Below, one piece after another: positions 34,815 through 44,525 of a stretch of 64,000 nucleotides of DNA (position 1 is the stretch's first letter; the number at the start of each line of letters is the position of its first letter). The notes below the pieces were generated by a model, which was given only the letters and a program-made list of their open reading frames with translations, did not search any database and was not told where the DNA came from. This DNA comes from Goodfellowiella coeruleoviolacea (lineage in GTDB: Bacteria > Actinomycetota > Actinomycetes > Mycobacteriales > Pseudonocardiaceae): contig NZ_JAMTCK010000013.1 of the NCBI RefSeq assembly GCF_024171785.1, forward strand, positions 234,204-298,203, read 5' to 3'. The position numbers and the translations under genes are program-made.

Positions 34815-37800
34815 TCAGCCGCTGATCTCGTCCATGGCCTTGAACACGCGCTTCTCCGAGATGGGGTAGGCGGTGCCCAGCCCCTGGGCGAAGAAGCTGA
34901 CCCGCAGCTCCTCGATCATCCAGCGGACCCGGGTCACCGCCGGCTCGGCGCGGCGGGCCGGCGGCAGGCTGTCCAGCAGCTGCTGGTACTCCTGGGCCAC
35001 CGACTCGATGCGGGCCGTCTGCTCCCGGTCGCGCGCCGGGTTGTCCAGCAGCTTGTCCAGCCGCTGGTTCACCGCCCGCACGTAGCGCAGCACGTCGGGC
35101 AGCCGCTGCCAGCCGGTGGCGGTGACAAAGCCCCGGTGGACCAGGCCGGCCAGCTGCGCCTTGATGTCGGCCACGCTGGCCGGCAGCGCGTAGCGGGCCA
35201 CGTCGGCCAGCTTGACGTCGGCGTCCCTGGCCGCGGCCAGGATGCGCCGCACCTGGTCGACCACGGCCGCCGCCGTGCCGGGCAGTCCGGCGCGCACCCG
35301 CTGCTGCAGCGCGGTGAACCCGGCCTCGTCCCAGGCCGGCCCGCCCGCGTCGGCGATCAGCTTGTCCACGGCCGCGGCCACGCAGTCGTCCAGCAGCTCG
35401 GGCACGCTCCCGTGCGGGTTGTGGCTCAACGCCAGCTTGGCCTCGTTGCCCAGCTGCCGCACCACCGCCTTGATCGGCGACGGCACGGTCAGCAGCAGCA
35501 GCCGCCGGGTCCCCGGCCACATGGCGCGCCGCTGCTCGTGTTCGGTCTCGAACATGCGCACGGCCACGCTGTCACCCTCGTCGACCAGCGCCGGGTAGGC
35601 GGTCACCACGAAGCCGGTGCGCTCCCGCTGGTGGGTGCGGGGCAGCGTGCCGATGCTCCAGGTGCGCAGCCCCTGCTGGGTGAGGTCGTCGGCGGACTGG
35701 GCCAGCTCGGCACGCAGCTGCTGGCGCAGCCGCGCCTTGACCGCGGCCAGGTCCTTGTCCTCGGCCAGGGTCTGGTTCCGCTCGTCGACCACGCGGAAGG
35801 TGATCCGCAGGTGCTCGGGCACCCGGTCCAGCTGCCAGGCGTCCCTGGGCACGCTCACCCCGCTGATCTCGCGCAGCGCCCGCTCCAGCGCGTCGAGCAG
35901 GTTGCCCTCGCCCGGGGTCATCCGGCGCAGCGCCGCCTCCACGCAGTCGGGCACCGGCACGAAGTTGCGGCGCAGCGGCTTGGGCAGCGACTTGATCAGC
36001 GCGGTCACCAGTTCCCGGCGCAGGCCGGGCACCTGCCAGCTGAACTCGTCGGCGTCCACCCGGTTGAGCACCGGCAGCGGGATGTGCACGGTCACACCGT
36101 CGGTCCGGGTGCCCGGCTCGAACCGGTAGGACAGGCCCAGCTGGGCCCCGGCCCGGGCGGCGGCCGCGCCCACGGTGTTGCCGCCGCTGTCCGCGCCCAC
36201 GCTCTGCGAGCGCCACTGGTCCGGGTAGTCGCCCGCGCTGACCCCGCCGGCCTGGTCGTTGACCAGCATGGCCCAGTCGAAGGTGAGCAGGTCCGGCTGG
36301 CTGGCCCTGGTGCGCTTCCACCAGGTGTCGAAGTGCCTCGCGGACACCACCTCGGCGCCGACCCGCTGGTCGTAGAAGTCGAACAGGGTCTGGTCGTCGA
36401 CCATGATGTCGCGTCGCCGCGCCCGCTCTTCCAGGTCCGCCACCTCGGCCAGCAGCTCCCGGTTGGCGGCGAAGAACTTGTGGTGGGTGCGCCACTCCCC
36501 CTGCACCAGGGCGTGCCTGATGAACAGCTCGCGGGACAGCTCAGGGTCGATGCGGCCGTAGTTGACCCGGCGGGCGGTCACGATCGGCACCCCGTAGAGG
36601 GTGACCTTCTCCATCGCCATGACCGCGCCGCGGTTGGCTTCCCAGTGCGGTTCGCTGTAGCTGCGCCGGACCAGGTGGCCGGCCAGCGCCTCGATCCACT
36701 CCGGTTCGATCCGGGCGACCACCCGGGCCCACAGCCGGGAGGTCTCCACCAGCTCGGCCGCGACCACCCAGCGCGGCTGCTTCTTGAACAGGCTCGACCC
36801 GGGGAAGATGGCGAACCTGGCGTTGCGCGCGCCCAGGTACTCGTTCTTCTGGGGGTCCTTGAGCCCGATGTGCGACAACAGCCCGGCCAGCAGCGACCGG
36901 TGCACCCGCGCGGCGTCGGCCGGCAGGTCGTTCACGGACACGCCGAGGCTCTTCACGACCTGGCGCAGCTGGCTGTAGATGTCCTGCCACTCGCGCACCC
37001 GCAGGTAGTTCAGGAACTCCGCCCGGCACAGCTTGCGGAACCGGTTGGAGGACAGCTCCTTCTGCTGCTCCCGCAGGTACTGCCAGAGGTTGAGGAAGGC
37101 GGTGAAGTCGGAGTCCTTGTCGGCGAAGCGCGCGTGCTTCTCCTGTGCCGCCTGCGCCGCCTCGGCCGGCCGCTCGCGCGGGTCCTGAATGGACAGTGCG
37201 GCGGCGATCACCATGACCTCGCGCACGCACCCGTTCTGCTCGGCCTCCAGCACCATCCGGGCCAGCCTCGGGTCCACCGGCAGCTGGGCGAGCTTGCGGC
37301 CGACCGGGGTGAGCCGCTTGCGCGGGTCGGGCTGGGTCGGGTCGAGCGCGCCCAGCTCCTGCAGCAGCTGCACGCCGTCGCTGATGTTGCGCTTGTCCGG
37401 CGGGTCGATGAACGGGAACTCGGCGATCTCGCCCAGGCCGAGGGCGTTCATCTGCAGGATCACCGAGGCGAGGTTGGTGCGCAGGATCTCCGCGTCGGTG
37501 AACTCCGACCGGCTGAGGAAGTCCGCCTCGGAGTACAGCCGCACGCAGATGCCCTCGGACACCCGGCCGCAGCGGCCCTTGCGCTGGTTGGCCGAGGCCT
37601 GGGAGATCGGCTCGATGGGCAGCCGCTGCACCTTGGTGCGGTGGCTGTAGCGGGAGATGCGCGCGGTGCCCGGGTCGATCACGTACTTGATGCCCGGCAC
37701 GGTCAGCGAGGTCTCGGCCACGTTGGTGGCCAGCACGATGCGCCGGCCGGTGTGCGGCTGGAACACCCGGTGCTGCTCACCGGCGGACAGCCGCGCGTAC

Positions 37801-38783
37801 AGCGGCACCACCTCGGTGTTGCGCAGCTCCATCTTGCCCAGCACCTCGGCGGTGTCCCGGATCTCCCGCTCACCGCTGAGGAACACCAGGATGTCGCCGG
37901 GCCCCTCGGCGCACAGCTCGGTCACCGCGTCGCAGATCGCCTGGGTCTGGTCGCGGTCGGGGTCGGCCTCGGGGTCGTCCGGGTCGACGATCGGGCGGTA
38001 GCGGACCTCCACCGGGTAGGTGCGGCCGGAGACCTCGATCACCGGGGCGTCGTCGAAGTGCCGGGAGAAGCGCTGCGGGTCGATGGTCGCCGAGGTGATG
38101 ATCACCTTCAGGTCGGGCCGGCGGGGCAGCAGCTGCTTGAGGTAGCCGAGGATGAAGTCGATGTTCAGGCTGCGCTCGTGCGCCTCGTCGATGATCAGCG
38201 TGTCGTACTGGCGCAGCATCCGGTCCTGCTGGATCTCGGCCAGCAGGATGCCGTCGGTCATCAGCTTGACCAGGGTGTGGTCGCTGGCCTGGTCGGTGAA
38301 CCGCACCTTGTAGCCGATGGCCCCGCCCAGCTGGGTGGCCGACTCCTCGGCGATGCGCTCGGCCACGGTCCGCGCGGCCAGCCGGCGCGGCTGGGTGTGC
38401 CCGATCAGCCCCCGGATGCCCCGCCCCAGCTCCAGGCAGATCTTGGGCAGCTGGGTGGTCTTGCCCGAGCCGGTCTCCCCGGCCACGATCACCACCTGGT
38501 TGTCCCGGACCGCGGCGAGGATCTCGTCCCGCCGCTGGCTGACCGGCAGGGCCGGCGGGTAGCTGATCTTCGGCACGGCGGAGCGGCGCTGGTGCACGCG
38601 CTGCTCCGCGGCGGTGATCTCGGCGGCGATCTGGTCGAGCACGGCCGGGTCGGGCTGGCCGTCGCCGCGGTGGCGGCGCAGGCCGTCCAGCCGCCTGGCC
38701 AGCCGGCGCTCATCGCGCAGCATCACCTGAGACAGACGTTCCCGCAGGTCAGCGAGGGAGGATTTCACAGGCGGCATTCCCAT
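34815..38783 (-). CDS. hrpA: HrpA-type DEAH-box ATP-dependent RNA helicase
   Basis: 1322 residues, the usual length for HrpA. Walker A GETGSGKTTQLPKICLELG at residues 102-120, DEAH box in LIIDEAHERSLNIDFILGYLK, SAT motif in IITSATIDPQRF, then the helicase C domain (VLATNVAETSLTVPGIKYVID, QRKGRCGRVSEG), HA2/OB regions and the long HrpA-specific C-terminus (DUF3418). In E. coli HrpA acts on stalled ribosomes and processes fimbrial mRNA. Single gene between the lasso cluster and a TetR gene. Confidence 0.95.
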   Translation of the reverse strand: MGMPPVKSSLADLRERLSQVMLRDERRLARRLDGLRRHRGDGQPDPAVLDQIAAEITAAEQRVHQRRSAVPKISYPPALPVSQRRDEILAAVRDNQVVIVAGETGSGKTTQLPKICLELGRGIRGLIGHTQPRRLAARTVAERIAEESATQLGGAIGYKVRFTDQASDHTLVKLMTDGILLAEIQQDRMLRQYDTLIIDEAHERSLNIDFILGYLKQLLPRRPDLKVIITSATIDPQRFSRHFDDAPVIEVSGRTYPVEVRYRPIVDPDDPEADPDRDQTQAICDAVTELCAEGPGDILVFLSGEREIRDTAEVLGKMELRNTEVVPLYARLSAGEQHRVFQPHTGRRIVLATNVAETSLTVPGIKYVIDPGTARISRYSHRTKVQRLPIEPISQASANQRKGRCGRVSEGICVRLYSEADFLSRSEFTDAEILRTNLASVILQMNALGLGEIAEFPFIDPPDKRNISDGVQLLQELGALDPTQPDPRKRLTPVGRKLAQLPVDPRLARMVLEAEQNGCVREVMVIAAALSIQDPRERPAEAAQAAQEKHARFADKDSDFTAFLNLWQYLREQQKELSSNRFRKLCRAEFLNYLRVREWQDIYSQLRQVVKSLGVSVNDLPADAARVHRSLLAGLLSHIGLKDPQKNEYLGARNARFAIFPGSSLFKKQPRWVVAAELVETSRLWARVVARIEPEWIEALAGHLVRRSYSEPHWEANRGAVMAMEKVTLYGVPIVTARRVNYGRIDPELSRELFIRHALVQGEWRTHHKFFAANRELLAEVADLEERARRRDIMVDDQTLFDFYDQRVGAEVVSARHFDTWWKRTRASQPDLLTFDWAMLVNDQAGGVSAGDYPDQWRSQSVGADSGGNTVGAAAARAGAQLGLSYRFEPGTRTDGVTVHIPLPVLNRVDADEFSWQVPGLRRELVTALIKSLPKPLRRNFVPVPDCVEAALRRMTPGEGNLLDALERALREISGVSVPRDAWQLDRVPEHLRITFRVVDERNQTLAEDKDLAAVKARLRQQLRAELAQSADDLTQQGLRTWSIGTLPRTHQRERTGFVVTAYPALVDEGDSVAVRMFETEHEQRRAMWPGTRRLLLLTVPSPIKAVVRQLGNEAKLALSHNPHGSVPELLDDCVAAAVDKLIADAGGPAWDEAGFTALQQRVRAGLPGTAAAVVDQVRRILAAARDADVKLADVARYALPASVADIKAQLAGLVHRGFVTATGWQRLPDVLRYVRAVNQRLDKLLDNPARDREQTARIESVAQEYQQLLDSLPPARRAEPAVTRVRWMIEELRVSFFAQGLGTAYPISEKRVFKAMDEISG

Positions 38784-39100
38784 AGGCGTAGCCGGAAAGG
38801 TGCGAGGCGTTGACGGTCGAGGCGCTGACGGACTCCACGGGGAGGTGCCGCAACGAGCACAGGTGCGACGACAACGGCATTGTCGACAATCCTACCTTTC
38901 GCCGGGGCGAGCGAGCGGCAGCGCGGGCATGACCGGCGTCACCCGCCCCCTCGGCCGGCCGGGACACACCGGGCCGGACAGCGCGAGCCATCGGTGGACA
39001 CCCCCGGCGACCGGCCGCGTTGCCCGACGCAGGATGACCCAGGTCCGGTCGGCGGGCAACTTGTTTTCCGGTCCGGCCGGAGCCTGTTCGGCGGGCCGGT
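38784..39100. other. Intergenic region upstream of hrpA
   Basis: 317 bases without a supported gene. It contains a perfect inverted repeat CGACAA-cggca-TTGTCG at 38869-38885, a possible operator for hrpA. The part nearest the TetR stop is plain GC-rich sequence. Confidence 0.5.
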
Positions 39101-39694
39101 TCAGCGGCCGGTGGCGTCGCTGGTGGCCTGGCCCTCGGCCAGCGCGGTGAACGCGGGCCGCAGCAGCGCGGCGATCCGCTCCGGCGGCACGTCCCGCAGG
39201 GCGTCCAGGTCCAGCAGGTGCCGGCCGAGGGTGACACCGAACAGGGTGGCCACGATCAGTGCGGCGCGCAGCTCGGCGTCCTCGCCCGGGATGGTCGCCT
39301 GGATGTGCGCCAGCTGCCCGGAGATGCTCGTGCGGACGTGCTCGGTCGCCTCCGGGTGGGTGAGCATGGAGCGCAGCAGCGCCAGCGACGAGGGCGGCTG
39401 CTCGCCCAGCTTCACCCCGACCGCCGCCAGCAGCCGCTCCACCAGCCGCTCCGGCCCGCCGTCGGCGACCTCCTCGGTCGACACCGCCACAGCCCGCCGG
39501 AACAGCTCATCCTTGGCGCCGAAGTACTGCATGACCAGCGCGGGATCGACCCCGGCCCGCGCCGCGACCGCCCGGATCGTGGTGCGCTCGTAGCCCGACT
39601 CGGCGAACAGCTCCCGCGCTCGGGCGAGGATGCGCTCCTCGGTCCGCCGCCGCCGTTGCGAACGGGTCAGCCGCGGCGTGGCAGCCTCCTCCAT
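39101..39694 (-). CDS. TetR family transcriptional regulator
   Basis: 197 residues from the ATG at 39694 (upstream in-frame sequence is repeat-derived). Helix-turn-helix at about residues 15-62 (RARELFAESGYERTTIRAVAARAGVDPALVMQYFGAKDELFR in outline); the C-terminal domain of TetR_C_17 type includes LALLRSMLTHPEATEHVRTSISGQL and LIVATLFGVTLGRHLL. No obvious target neighbour: hrpA is downstream on the same strand, and a long gene-free repeat region lies upstream. Confidence 0.92.
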   Translation of the reverse strand: MEEAATPRLTRSQRRRRTEERILARARELFAESGYERTTIRAVAARAGVDPALVMQYFGAKDELFRRAVAVSTEEVADGGPERLVERLLAAVGVKLGEQPPSSLALLRSMLTHPEATEHVRTSISGQLAHIQATIPGEDAELRAALIVATLFGVTLGRHLLDLDALRDVPPERIAALLRPAFTALAEGQATSDATGR

Positions 39695-39772
39695 GGCGGT
39701 GGACTCTACCGAGCGCCGGGGTGCGGGCCCGGGGCGTGCGCGGCCACGGCGACCCGCGCGGGAGCGGGCGGC

Positions 39773-39960
39773 GCGACCCGGTCGAGCCCCCGACCAGCCA
39801 CCCGGTCGAGCCCCCCGACCAGCCACCCGATCGAGCACACGACCAGCCACCCGGTGACGTCACCTGGTCAGGCACCCGGCCAAGCCGCGCGGTCGAACGG
39901 CGCGGTCGAACGGCGCAGTTGAACCGTGCGGTTGAACCGAGCGGGCGAGCCGCCCGGCCA
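39773..39960. repeat. Degenerate minisatellite
   Basis: At least four diverged copies of a roughly 24-base unit GACCAGCCACCCGGTCGAGC followed by shorter GCGGTCGAACGGC and GTTGAACC units. Confidence 0.8.
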
Positions 39961-40018
39961 GGGCCACCCGATCAGCCGGCCCCGGTTCGAGCACACGACA
40001 GGCGTTCGCGCAACCAGT

Positions 40019-40047
40019 TGTCCACAGGGGCAGCGAGTTGTCCACAG
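40019..40047 (+). promoter_or_regulatory. Pair of DnaA-box-like sequences
   Basis: TTGTCCACA at 40019-40027 and 40039-40047, same orientation, 20 bases apart. This equals the actinomycete DnaA box consensus. Possible titration or regulatory site; only two boxes, so not an origin. Confidence 0.45.
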
Positions 40048-40777
40048 GCTGCCGCAGGCCCCTGGGTTTCGCGAGGTGCGGTGGATAGGCTCGACCTGGG
40101 GCCGCCCCCGGGTGGGCGGGGGACTGCCCCAGGGGCCGGCGAAACCACACCGCCGACACCGGCCGCGCAGCCTGAGCCGGCACAGCAGGTGGGGGCTGGG
40201 CGCCCGGCCCCAGGAGTCGCACGGGCCGGAGCTGGTGCCGCGGTGGGGGTGGGCCCGCCGGTCGCACCACCGCCGGACCCGCCGGCGGTCACCGTGGGGT
40301 GACCGGTTCTGGACACCCCTCGAAGCCCAGACCCGGCCGCGCCGCCTCGTCCAGCACCCGCCCCAACCGCCGCCCCCCAACCGCCGCCCCACTGCCCAGT
40401 GTCGAACGTCCGCCGTCGGTCCGCTCAGCAGAACCGCCCGGCGAGCGCGGGCTGTTTACTCCGCCCCACCGCCCCGGCCGCCCTCACCGACGCGGTTCCC
40501 GTCCACGTGCGCGCACTGCTGGCCACGTCCACCACCGTTGTTCTCCCCTTCCTCCCCCACCGGTCACCGGACCGCTCGGCGGGGGCCGCACTGGCCTCCG
40601 GTTGCCGGGTCTCATCGTGATCCGCCGATCGTGGGCAAACGATGAGGGTTCGTTGAATCCGCTGGTGGAACCGGTTGCGCCGGCTGACGCAGAGCGGGTG
40701 CGGCAACGGCGAGGGGGCGGTAACGGCAACGGCGAGGGCGACGACGGCAACGGGCGGCAACGGGGGGCGGCGCCGGC

Positions 40778-42229
40778 TCACGGCTCCAGCGCCCGCAGCG
40801 CGCGCACCAGTGCCGCCACGGCCGGGGCGTAGGCGTGCTGCGGCGGTGTCGCATACCCGACCACCAGCCGGGACGGCGTCGGCGCCGGCGTGTTCCGCAG
40901 GTAGTCGCCGAGTGCGCGCAGGCCGATCGAGGCGCCGCGCAGCGCGGCCAGCACCTCGCGCTCGGGCGGCCAGTGCGCGGGCAGTTCGAGGATGGCGTGC
41001 AGGCCCGCGGCGATGCCAAGCACCCGGGCCTGCGGCAGGCCGGCGGCCACGGCGGCGACCAGCTCGTCGCGGCGGCGCCGGTAGTGGCGGCGCACCGCGC
41101 GCAGGTGCCGGTCGTAGCCGCCCGAGGCGATCAGGTGGGCCAGGGCGAGCTGGTCGAGGGTGCTGGTCTGCCGGTCGGCCAGCCGCTTGGCCTCGACCAG
41201 CGGTTCGAGCAGGGCCGGTGGGCAGGCGATCCAGCCCAGCCGCACCGCCGGCCCCAGCGACTTGCTGGTCGAGCCCGCGTACACGACCCGGGCGGGGTGG
41301 CGGGCCTGGAGCGCGCCGATCGGCCGCCGGTCGTAGCGGAACTCGCCGTCGTAGTCGTCCTCGATCACCCAGCCCCGCTGGTCGCGGGCCCACGCCAGCA
41401 GCGCGGCGCGGCGCACCGGCGACATGCTCACGCCCAGCGGGAACTGGTGCGCCGGGGTGCACACGGCCACGTCGGCGCCGGCCGCCACCAGGTCGTCGAT
41501 CCGAGGGCCCGCGCCGTCCACGGCCACGTCCGCCACGGTCAGCCGGGCGGCCAGCACGGCGACGTGGTCGGTGGCGGCCGGGTTCTCCACCCCGACCACC
41601 CTGGCGCCCCGCGCCGCGAACACCGTGCTGAGCAGCCACAGCGCCTGGGTGTAGCCGGAGCAGATCAGCAGGTGCGCCGGATCGACCCGGACACCCCGGA
41701 CCCGGCCCAGGTAGCCGGCCAGCTCGGTGCGCAGTTCCGGCCGGCCGCGCGGATCGCCGTAGTCGAACGCCTCGTTCGGCGCCTCCCGCAGGGCCCGCGC
41801 CACCGCCCTGGCCCACAGCGCACGGGGGAAGGTGGACACGTCCGGCCGGCCGGGGCCCAGGTCGTGCCGTGGTGTCCAGTCGGCCGCGCGGCCACTGGAC
41901 CGGCCCACCGGCTCTGCCCGGACCACCCCCTCGGCCACCCGGGTACCCGACCCGGTCCTGGCCACCAGCCAGCCCTCGGCGGTCAGCTGCTCGTACGCCT
42001 GCGCCACCGTGCCCCGGGACAGGCCGAGTTGCTCGGCCAGGTCGCGGGTGGCCGGCAGCCGGGTGCCGCTGGGCAGGCGCCCCTGCCGGATCGCGGTGCG
42101 CACCGCGTCCTCCAGCGCGGCCCGGCGCGACCCCCGGGGCGGGATCTCGACCAACAGGTCGAGGCCGGACGCGTCCGGCCGCCCCGGCGACGGGAGGTCG
42201 GGCGCTGGTGGTCGAGCCGAGAACGACAT
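40778..42229 (-). CDS. MocR/GabR-type regulator (GntR winged helix fused to aminotransferase)
   Basis: 483 residues. N-terminal GntR winged helix (about residues 30-95: LEDAVRTAIRQGRLPSGTRLPATRDLAEQLGLSRGTVAQAYEQL in outline) and a fold-type I aminotransferase domain with the PLP lysine in VYAGSTSKSLGPAVRLGWI and IEDDYDGEFRYDRRPIGAL. Such proteins sense an amine, amino acid or PLP and bind direct repeats. The start codon itself lies inside the first of two CATTGGCTCA repeats, suggesting autoregulation, and the divergent MFS gene is the likely target. Confidence 0.94.
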   Translation of the reverse strand: MSFSARPPAPDLPSPGRPDASGLDLLVEIPPRGSRRAALEDAVRTAIRQGRLPSGTRLPATRDLAEQLGLSRGTVAQAYEQLTAEGWLVARTGSGTRVAEGVVRAEPVGRSSGRAADWTPRHDLGPGRPDVSTFPRALWARAVARALREAPNEAFDYGDPRGRPELRTELAGYLGRVRGVRVDPAHLLICSGYTQALWLLSTVFAARGARVVGVENPAATDHVAVLAARLTVADVAVDGAGPRIDDLVAAGADVAVCTPAHQFPLGVSMSPVRRAALLAWARDQRGWVIEDDYDGEFRYDRRPIGALQARHPARVVYAGSTSKSLGPAVRLGWIACPPALLEPLVEAKRLADRQTSTLDQLALAHLIASGGYDRHLRAVRRHYRRRRDELVAAVAAGLPQARVLGIAAGLHAILELPAHWPPEREVLAALRGASIGLRALGDYLRNTPAPTPSRLVVGYATPPQHAYAPAVAALVRALRALEP

Positions 42230-42275
42230 TGGCTCAATCTATGCGGTCGACATTGGCTCATCCCACTGGCCCAAT
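42227..42275. promoter_or_regulatory. Direct-repeat operator between mocR-type and MFS genes
   Basis: CATTGGCTCA at 42227-42236 and 42251-42260 (24 bases apart), followed by an inverted related half-site ACTGGCCCAAT at 42265-42275. MocR-type regulators typically bind such direct repeats. Located in the divergent promoter. Confidence 0.7.
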
Positions 42276-42345
42276 CAGTGCCTAGCCTGGCCCCGTGCCC
42301 CAGCGAGCCGACCCGCGAACACCCCTCCCACCAGCGCGAACAACC

Positions 42346-43536
42346 ATGTCTCGGGCATTGGTCCTGCTGTTGGCCGTGGCCTGCGGGGTGATCGTGGCCA
42401 ACACCTACTACGCCCAGCCCCTGCTGCCCACCATCGCGGCCGACTTCCAGCTCCCCGAGGGGCTGGCCGGGCTGAGCACGACCGTGCCCCAGTTCGGCTA
42501 CGCGGCCGGTCTGGTGCTGCTGGTCCCGCTCGGCGACCTGCTCGCCAACCGGGCGCTGATCACGGTCCTGCTCGGGATCAACGTGCTGGCCCTGGCCGCG
42601 ACCGCGCTGGCCACCGGTCCGGGGCCGCTGTGGGCCGCGCTCGCCGTGGTCGGCATGACCGGGTCGACGATCAGCGTGCTGATCTCGCTGGCTGCGGCCC
42701 TAGCCGGGCAGCACCAGCGCGGCCGGGTGGTCGGTGCCCTGATGACCGGACTGCTGCTGGGCGTGCTGCTGGCCCGCACCGTGTCCGGTGCGCTCGCCCA
42801 GCTCGCCGGGTGGCGGTCGGTGTACGCGTGCGCCGCGGTGGCCGTGGCCGGGCTCGCCGTGGCACTGCGGCTGTGCCTGCCCAACCCGCCGGCCAGCCCC
42901 GGCACGAGTTATGCCCGGCTGCTCACCTCCACCGTCGGCCTGGTGCGCACCGAGCCGTTCCTGCGCCGGCGGATGGTCAGCGGCGCGCTGTGCTTCGCCG
43001 CCTTCCACCTGTTCTGGACGGCGCTGCCGTTCCTGCTGTCCGCACCGCCGCACGCCTACCCGACCGCGGTGATCGGGCTGTTCGGCCTGGCCGGCGCGGC
43101 CGGGGCGCTGGCCGCGCAGCCGATCGGCCGGCTCCAGGACCGGGGACTGGCCCGGCCGGCGACCGCGGCGCTGCTGCTGGCCACCGGGCTGGCCTGGGCG
43201 TTGACCGGTGCCGGCGGCCACCTGCTGGTCGCGCTGCTGGCCGGGATCCTGCTGCTGGACGTGGGCGTGCAGGGCGTGCACGTGCTCAACCAGGCCGCGA
43301 TCTACGGCTACCCCGCCTCGGTCCGGTCCCGGGTCACCACGGCGTACATGAGCGCCTACTTCTGCGGCGGAACGGCCGGTTCCGGCCTGGCCGTGCCGCT
43401 CTACGACCGGGCCGGCTGGCTCGGGGTGTGCGCGGCCGGCGCGCTGCTCGCGGTGTGCGCCGCGGCGCTGTGGCTGACCGACCGCGTCCCCGGCCCGACG
43501 GCCGTCCCCACCCACCACCACACGACAACCCACTGA
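42346..43536 (+). CDS. MFS transporter (DHA1-like)
   Basis: 396 residues from the ATG at 42346; an in-frame GTG at 42295 is an alternative, possibly leaderless start. Twelve hydrophobic helices; N-terminal ANTYYAQPLLPTIAADFQLPEG and loop 2-3 region LLVPLGDLLANR are characteristic of the drug/metabolite efflux branch near YtrB/NepI-like exporters. Ends with a His/Thr-rich tail. Divergent from the MocR-type regulator and followed after 20 bases by an NAD-dependent epimerase gene, likely one transcript. Substrate unknown. Confidence 0.92.
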   Translation: MSRALVLLLAVACGVIVANTYYAQPLLPTIAADFQLPEGLAGLSTTVPQFGYAAGLVLLVPLGDLLANRALITVLLGINVLALAATALATGPGPLWAALAVVGMTGSTISVLISLAAALAGQHQRGRVVGALMTGLLLGVLLARTVSGALAQLAGWRSVYACAAVAVAGLAVALRLCLPNPPASPGTSYARLLTSTVGLVRTEPFLRRRMVSGALCFAAFHLFWTALPFLLSAPPHAYPTAVIGLFGLAGAAGALAAQPIGRLQDRGLARPATAALLLATGLAWALTGAGGHLLVALLAGILLLDVGVQGVHVLNQAAIYGYPASVRSRVTTAYMSAYFCGGTAGSGLAVPLYDRAGWLGVCAAGALLAVCAAALWLTDRVPGPTAVPTHHHTTTH

Positions 43537-43556
43537 CCGACAAGGACACTCAGCAC

Positions 43557-44408
43557 ATGCGCGTCTTCGTTGCCGGAGCCACCGGTGCCATCGGCCGATT
43601 CCTGGTTCCACTGCTCGTCGCGGCCGGCCACCAGGTCACCGGCACCTCACGCGGCCAGGCCGGGCTGGCCTGGCTGCGCGACCAGGGCGCCCACGGGGCG
43701 CTGGTCGACGTGTTCGACCCGGACGGCGTGCGGCGCGCGGTCACCGCCGCCGGCCCGGACGTGGTCGTCCACCAGCTCACCGCGCTGTCCGGGGGCAACC
43801 TGGCCGACAACGCGCGCATCCGCCGGGAGGGCACCCGCAACCTGGTGGACGCGGCGCACGAGGCGGGCGTGCGGCGCATCGTCGCCCAGTCGATCGCCTG
43901 GGCCTACCAGCCCGGTACCACGCCCGCTGACGAGCGCACCCCGCTGGACGTCACCGCGCCGCCGCCGAGGGCGCAGACCGTCGCCGGCGTCCAGGCGCTG
44001 GAGGACATCGTCACCGAGATCGACACCCACGTGATCCTGCGCTACGGCATGTTCTACGGGCCTGGCACGTGGTACGCGCCGGGTGGGCGGACCGCCGGGC
44101 AGCTCGCCGCCGGTGAACTCGCCGCCGACGCCGGCGTCACCTCGTTCGTGCACGTCGCGGACGCGGCCGAGGCCACCCTGCTGGCGCTGGACTGGCCGAG
44201 CGGCCCGGTCAACGTCGTGGACGACGAGCCGGCGCCGGCGCGGGAGTGGGTGCCGGTGCTGGCCGACGCGCTGGACGCGCCCGCGCCGGAGCCCACGTCC
44301 GACCGGGCCCCCTGGCAGCGGGGCGCGGACAACGCGCTGGCCAGGTCCCGCGGCTGGCAGCCGAGATTTCCCTCGTGGCGCACGGGTTTCCCGGCTCTGC
44401 GGCGGTAG
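43557..44408 (+). CDS. NAD-dependent epimerase/dehydratase family protein
   Basis: 283 residues, atypical SDR. N-terminal nucleotide motif FVAGATGAIGRFLVPLLVAAGH, then VVHQLTALSG, RIVAQSIAWAYQPG and the substrate-side LRYGMFYGPGTWYAPGG; FVHVADAAEATLLALDWPSGPVNVVDDEP resembles extended SDR C-terminal sequence. The usual YxxxK is not obvious. ATG at 43557 is preceded by AAGGA. Follows the MFS gene by 20 bases, so it is likely co-regulated by the MocR-type protein. Substrate unknown. Confidence 0.9.
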   Translation: MRVFVAGATGAIGRFLVPLLVAAGHQVTGTSRGQAGLAWLRDQGAHGALVDVFDPDGVRRAVTAAGPDVVVHQLTALSGGNLADNARIRREGTRNLVDAAHEAGVRRIVAQSIAWAYQPGTTPADERTPLDVTAPPPRAQTVAGVQALEDIVTEIDTHVILRYGMFYGPGTWYAPGGRTAGQLAAGELAADAGVTSFVHVADAAEATLLALDWPSGPVNVVDDEPAPAREWVPVLADALDAPAPEPTSDRAPWQRGADNALARSRGWQPRFPSWRTGFPALRR

Positions 44409-44525
44409 CGCGCCGGCGGGAACCGGTCGGCCGAGCAACCCGGACGTCACTGGATCGGGTGAAGAAATGACTGGCCGACGCCTCGGGGACCGATTTCTGT
44501 CGGTGGTGGCCGGTTGACTGCCCGC

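Larger units (their letters stand above)
39695..40777. other. 1.1-kb gene-free region with degenerate repeats
   Basis: No open frame here has convincing codon use or recognisable sequence. 39770-39960 is a degenerate repeat of GACCAGCCACCCGGTCGAGC-like units passing into GGTCGAACGGCGC units. Two identical TTGTCCACA boxes lie at 40019 and 40039. The remainder is Pro/Ala-biased GC-rich sequence with no motif recognised. Confidence 0.6.

Noticed and set aside
34782..38813. 1343-codon open frame opposite hrpA
   Set aside because: Composition-driven antisense frame; His/Arg/Gly/Val-rich with no domain, while the minus strand encodes a full HrpA with all helicase motifs.
39773..39960. CRISPR-like repeats
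   Set aside because: Units are degenerate, contiguous and lack unique spacers; no cas genes nearby.
40019..40047. Replication origin
   Set aside because: Only two DnaA boxes, no dnaA/dnaN neighbourhood and no AT-rich unwinding region.
39721..40316. Small Pro/Gly/Ala-rich open frame ending near 40302
   Set aside because: Third-position bias is mixed, no start with ribosome site, and much of it derives from a degenerate repeat.
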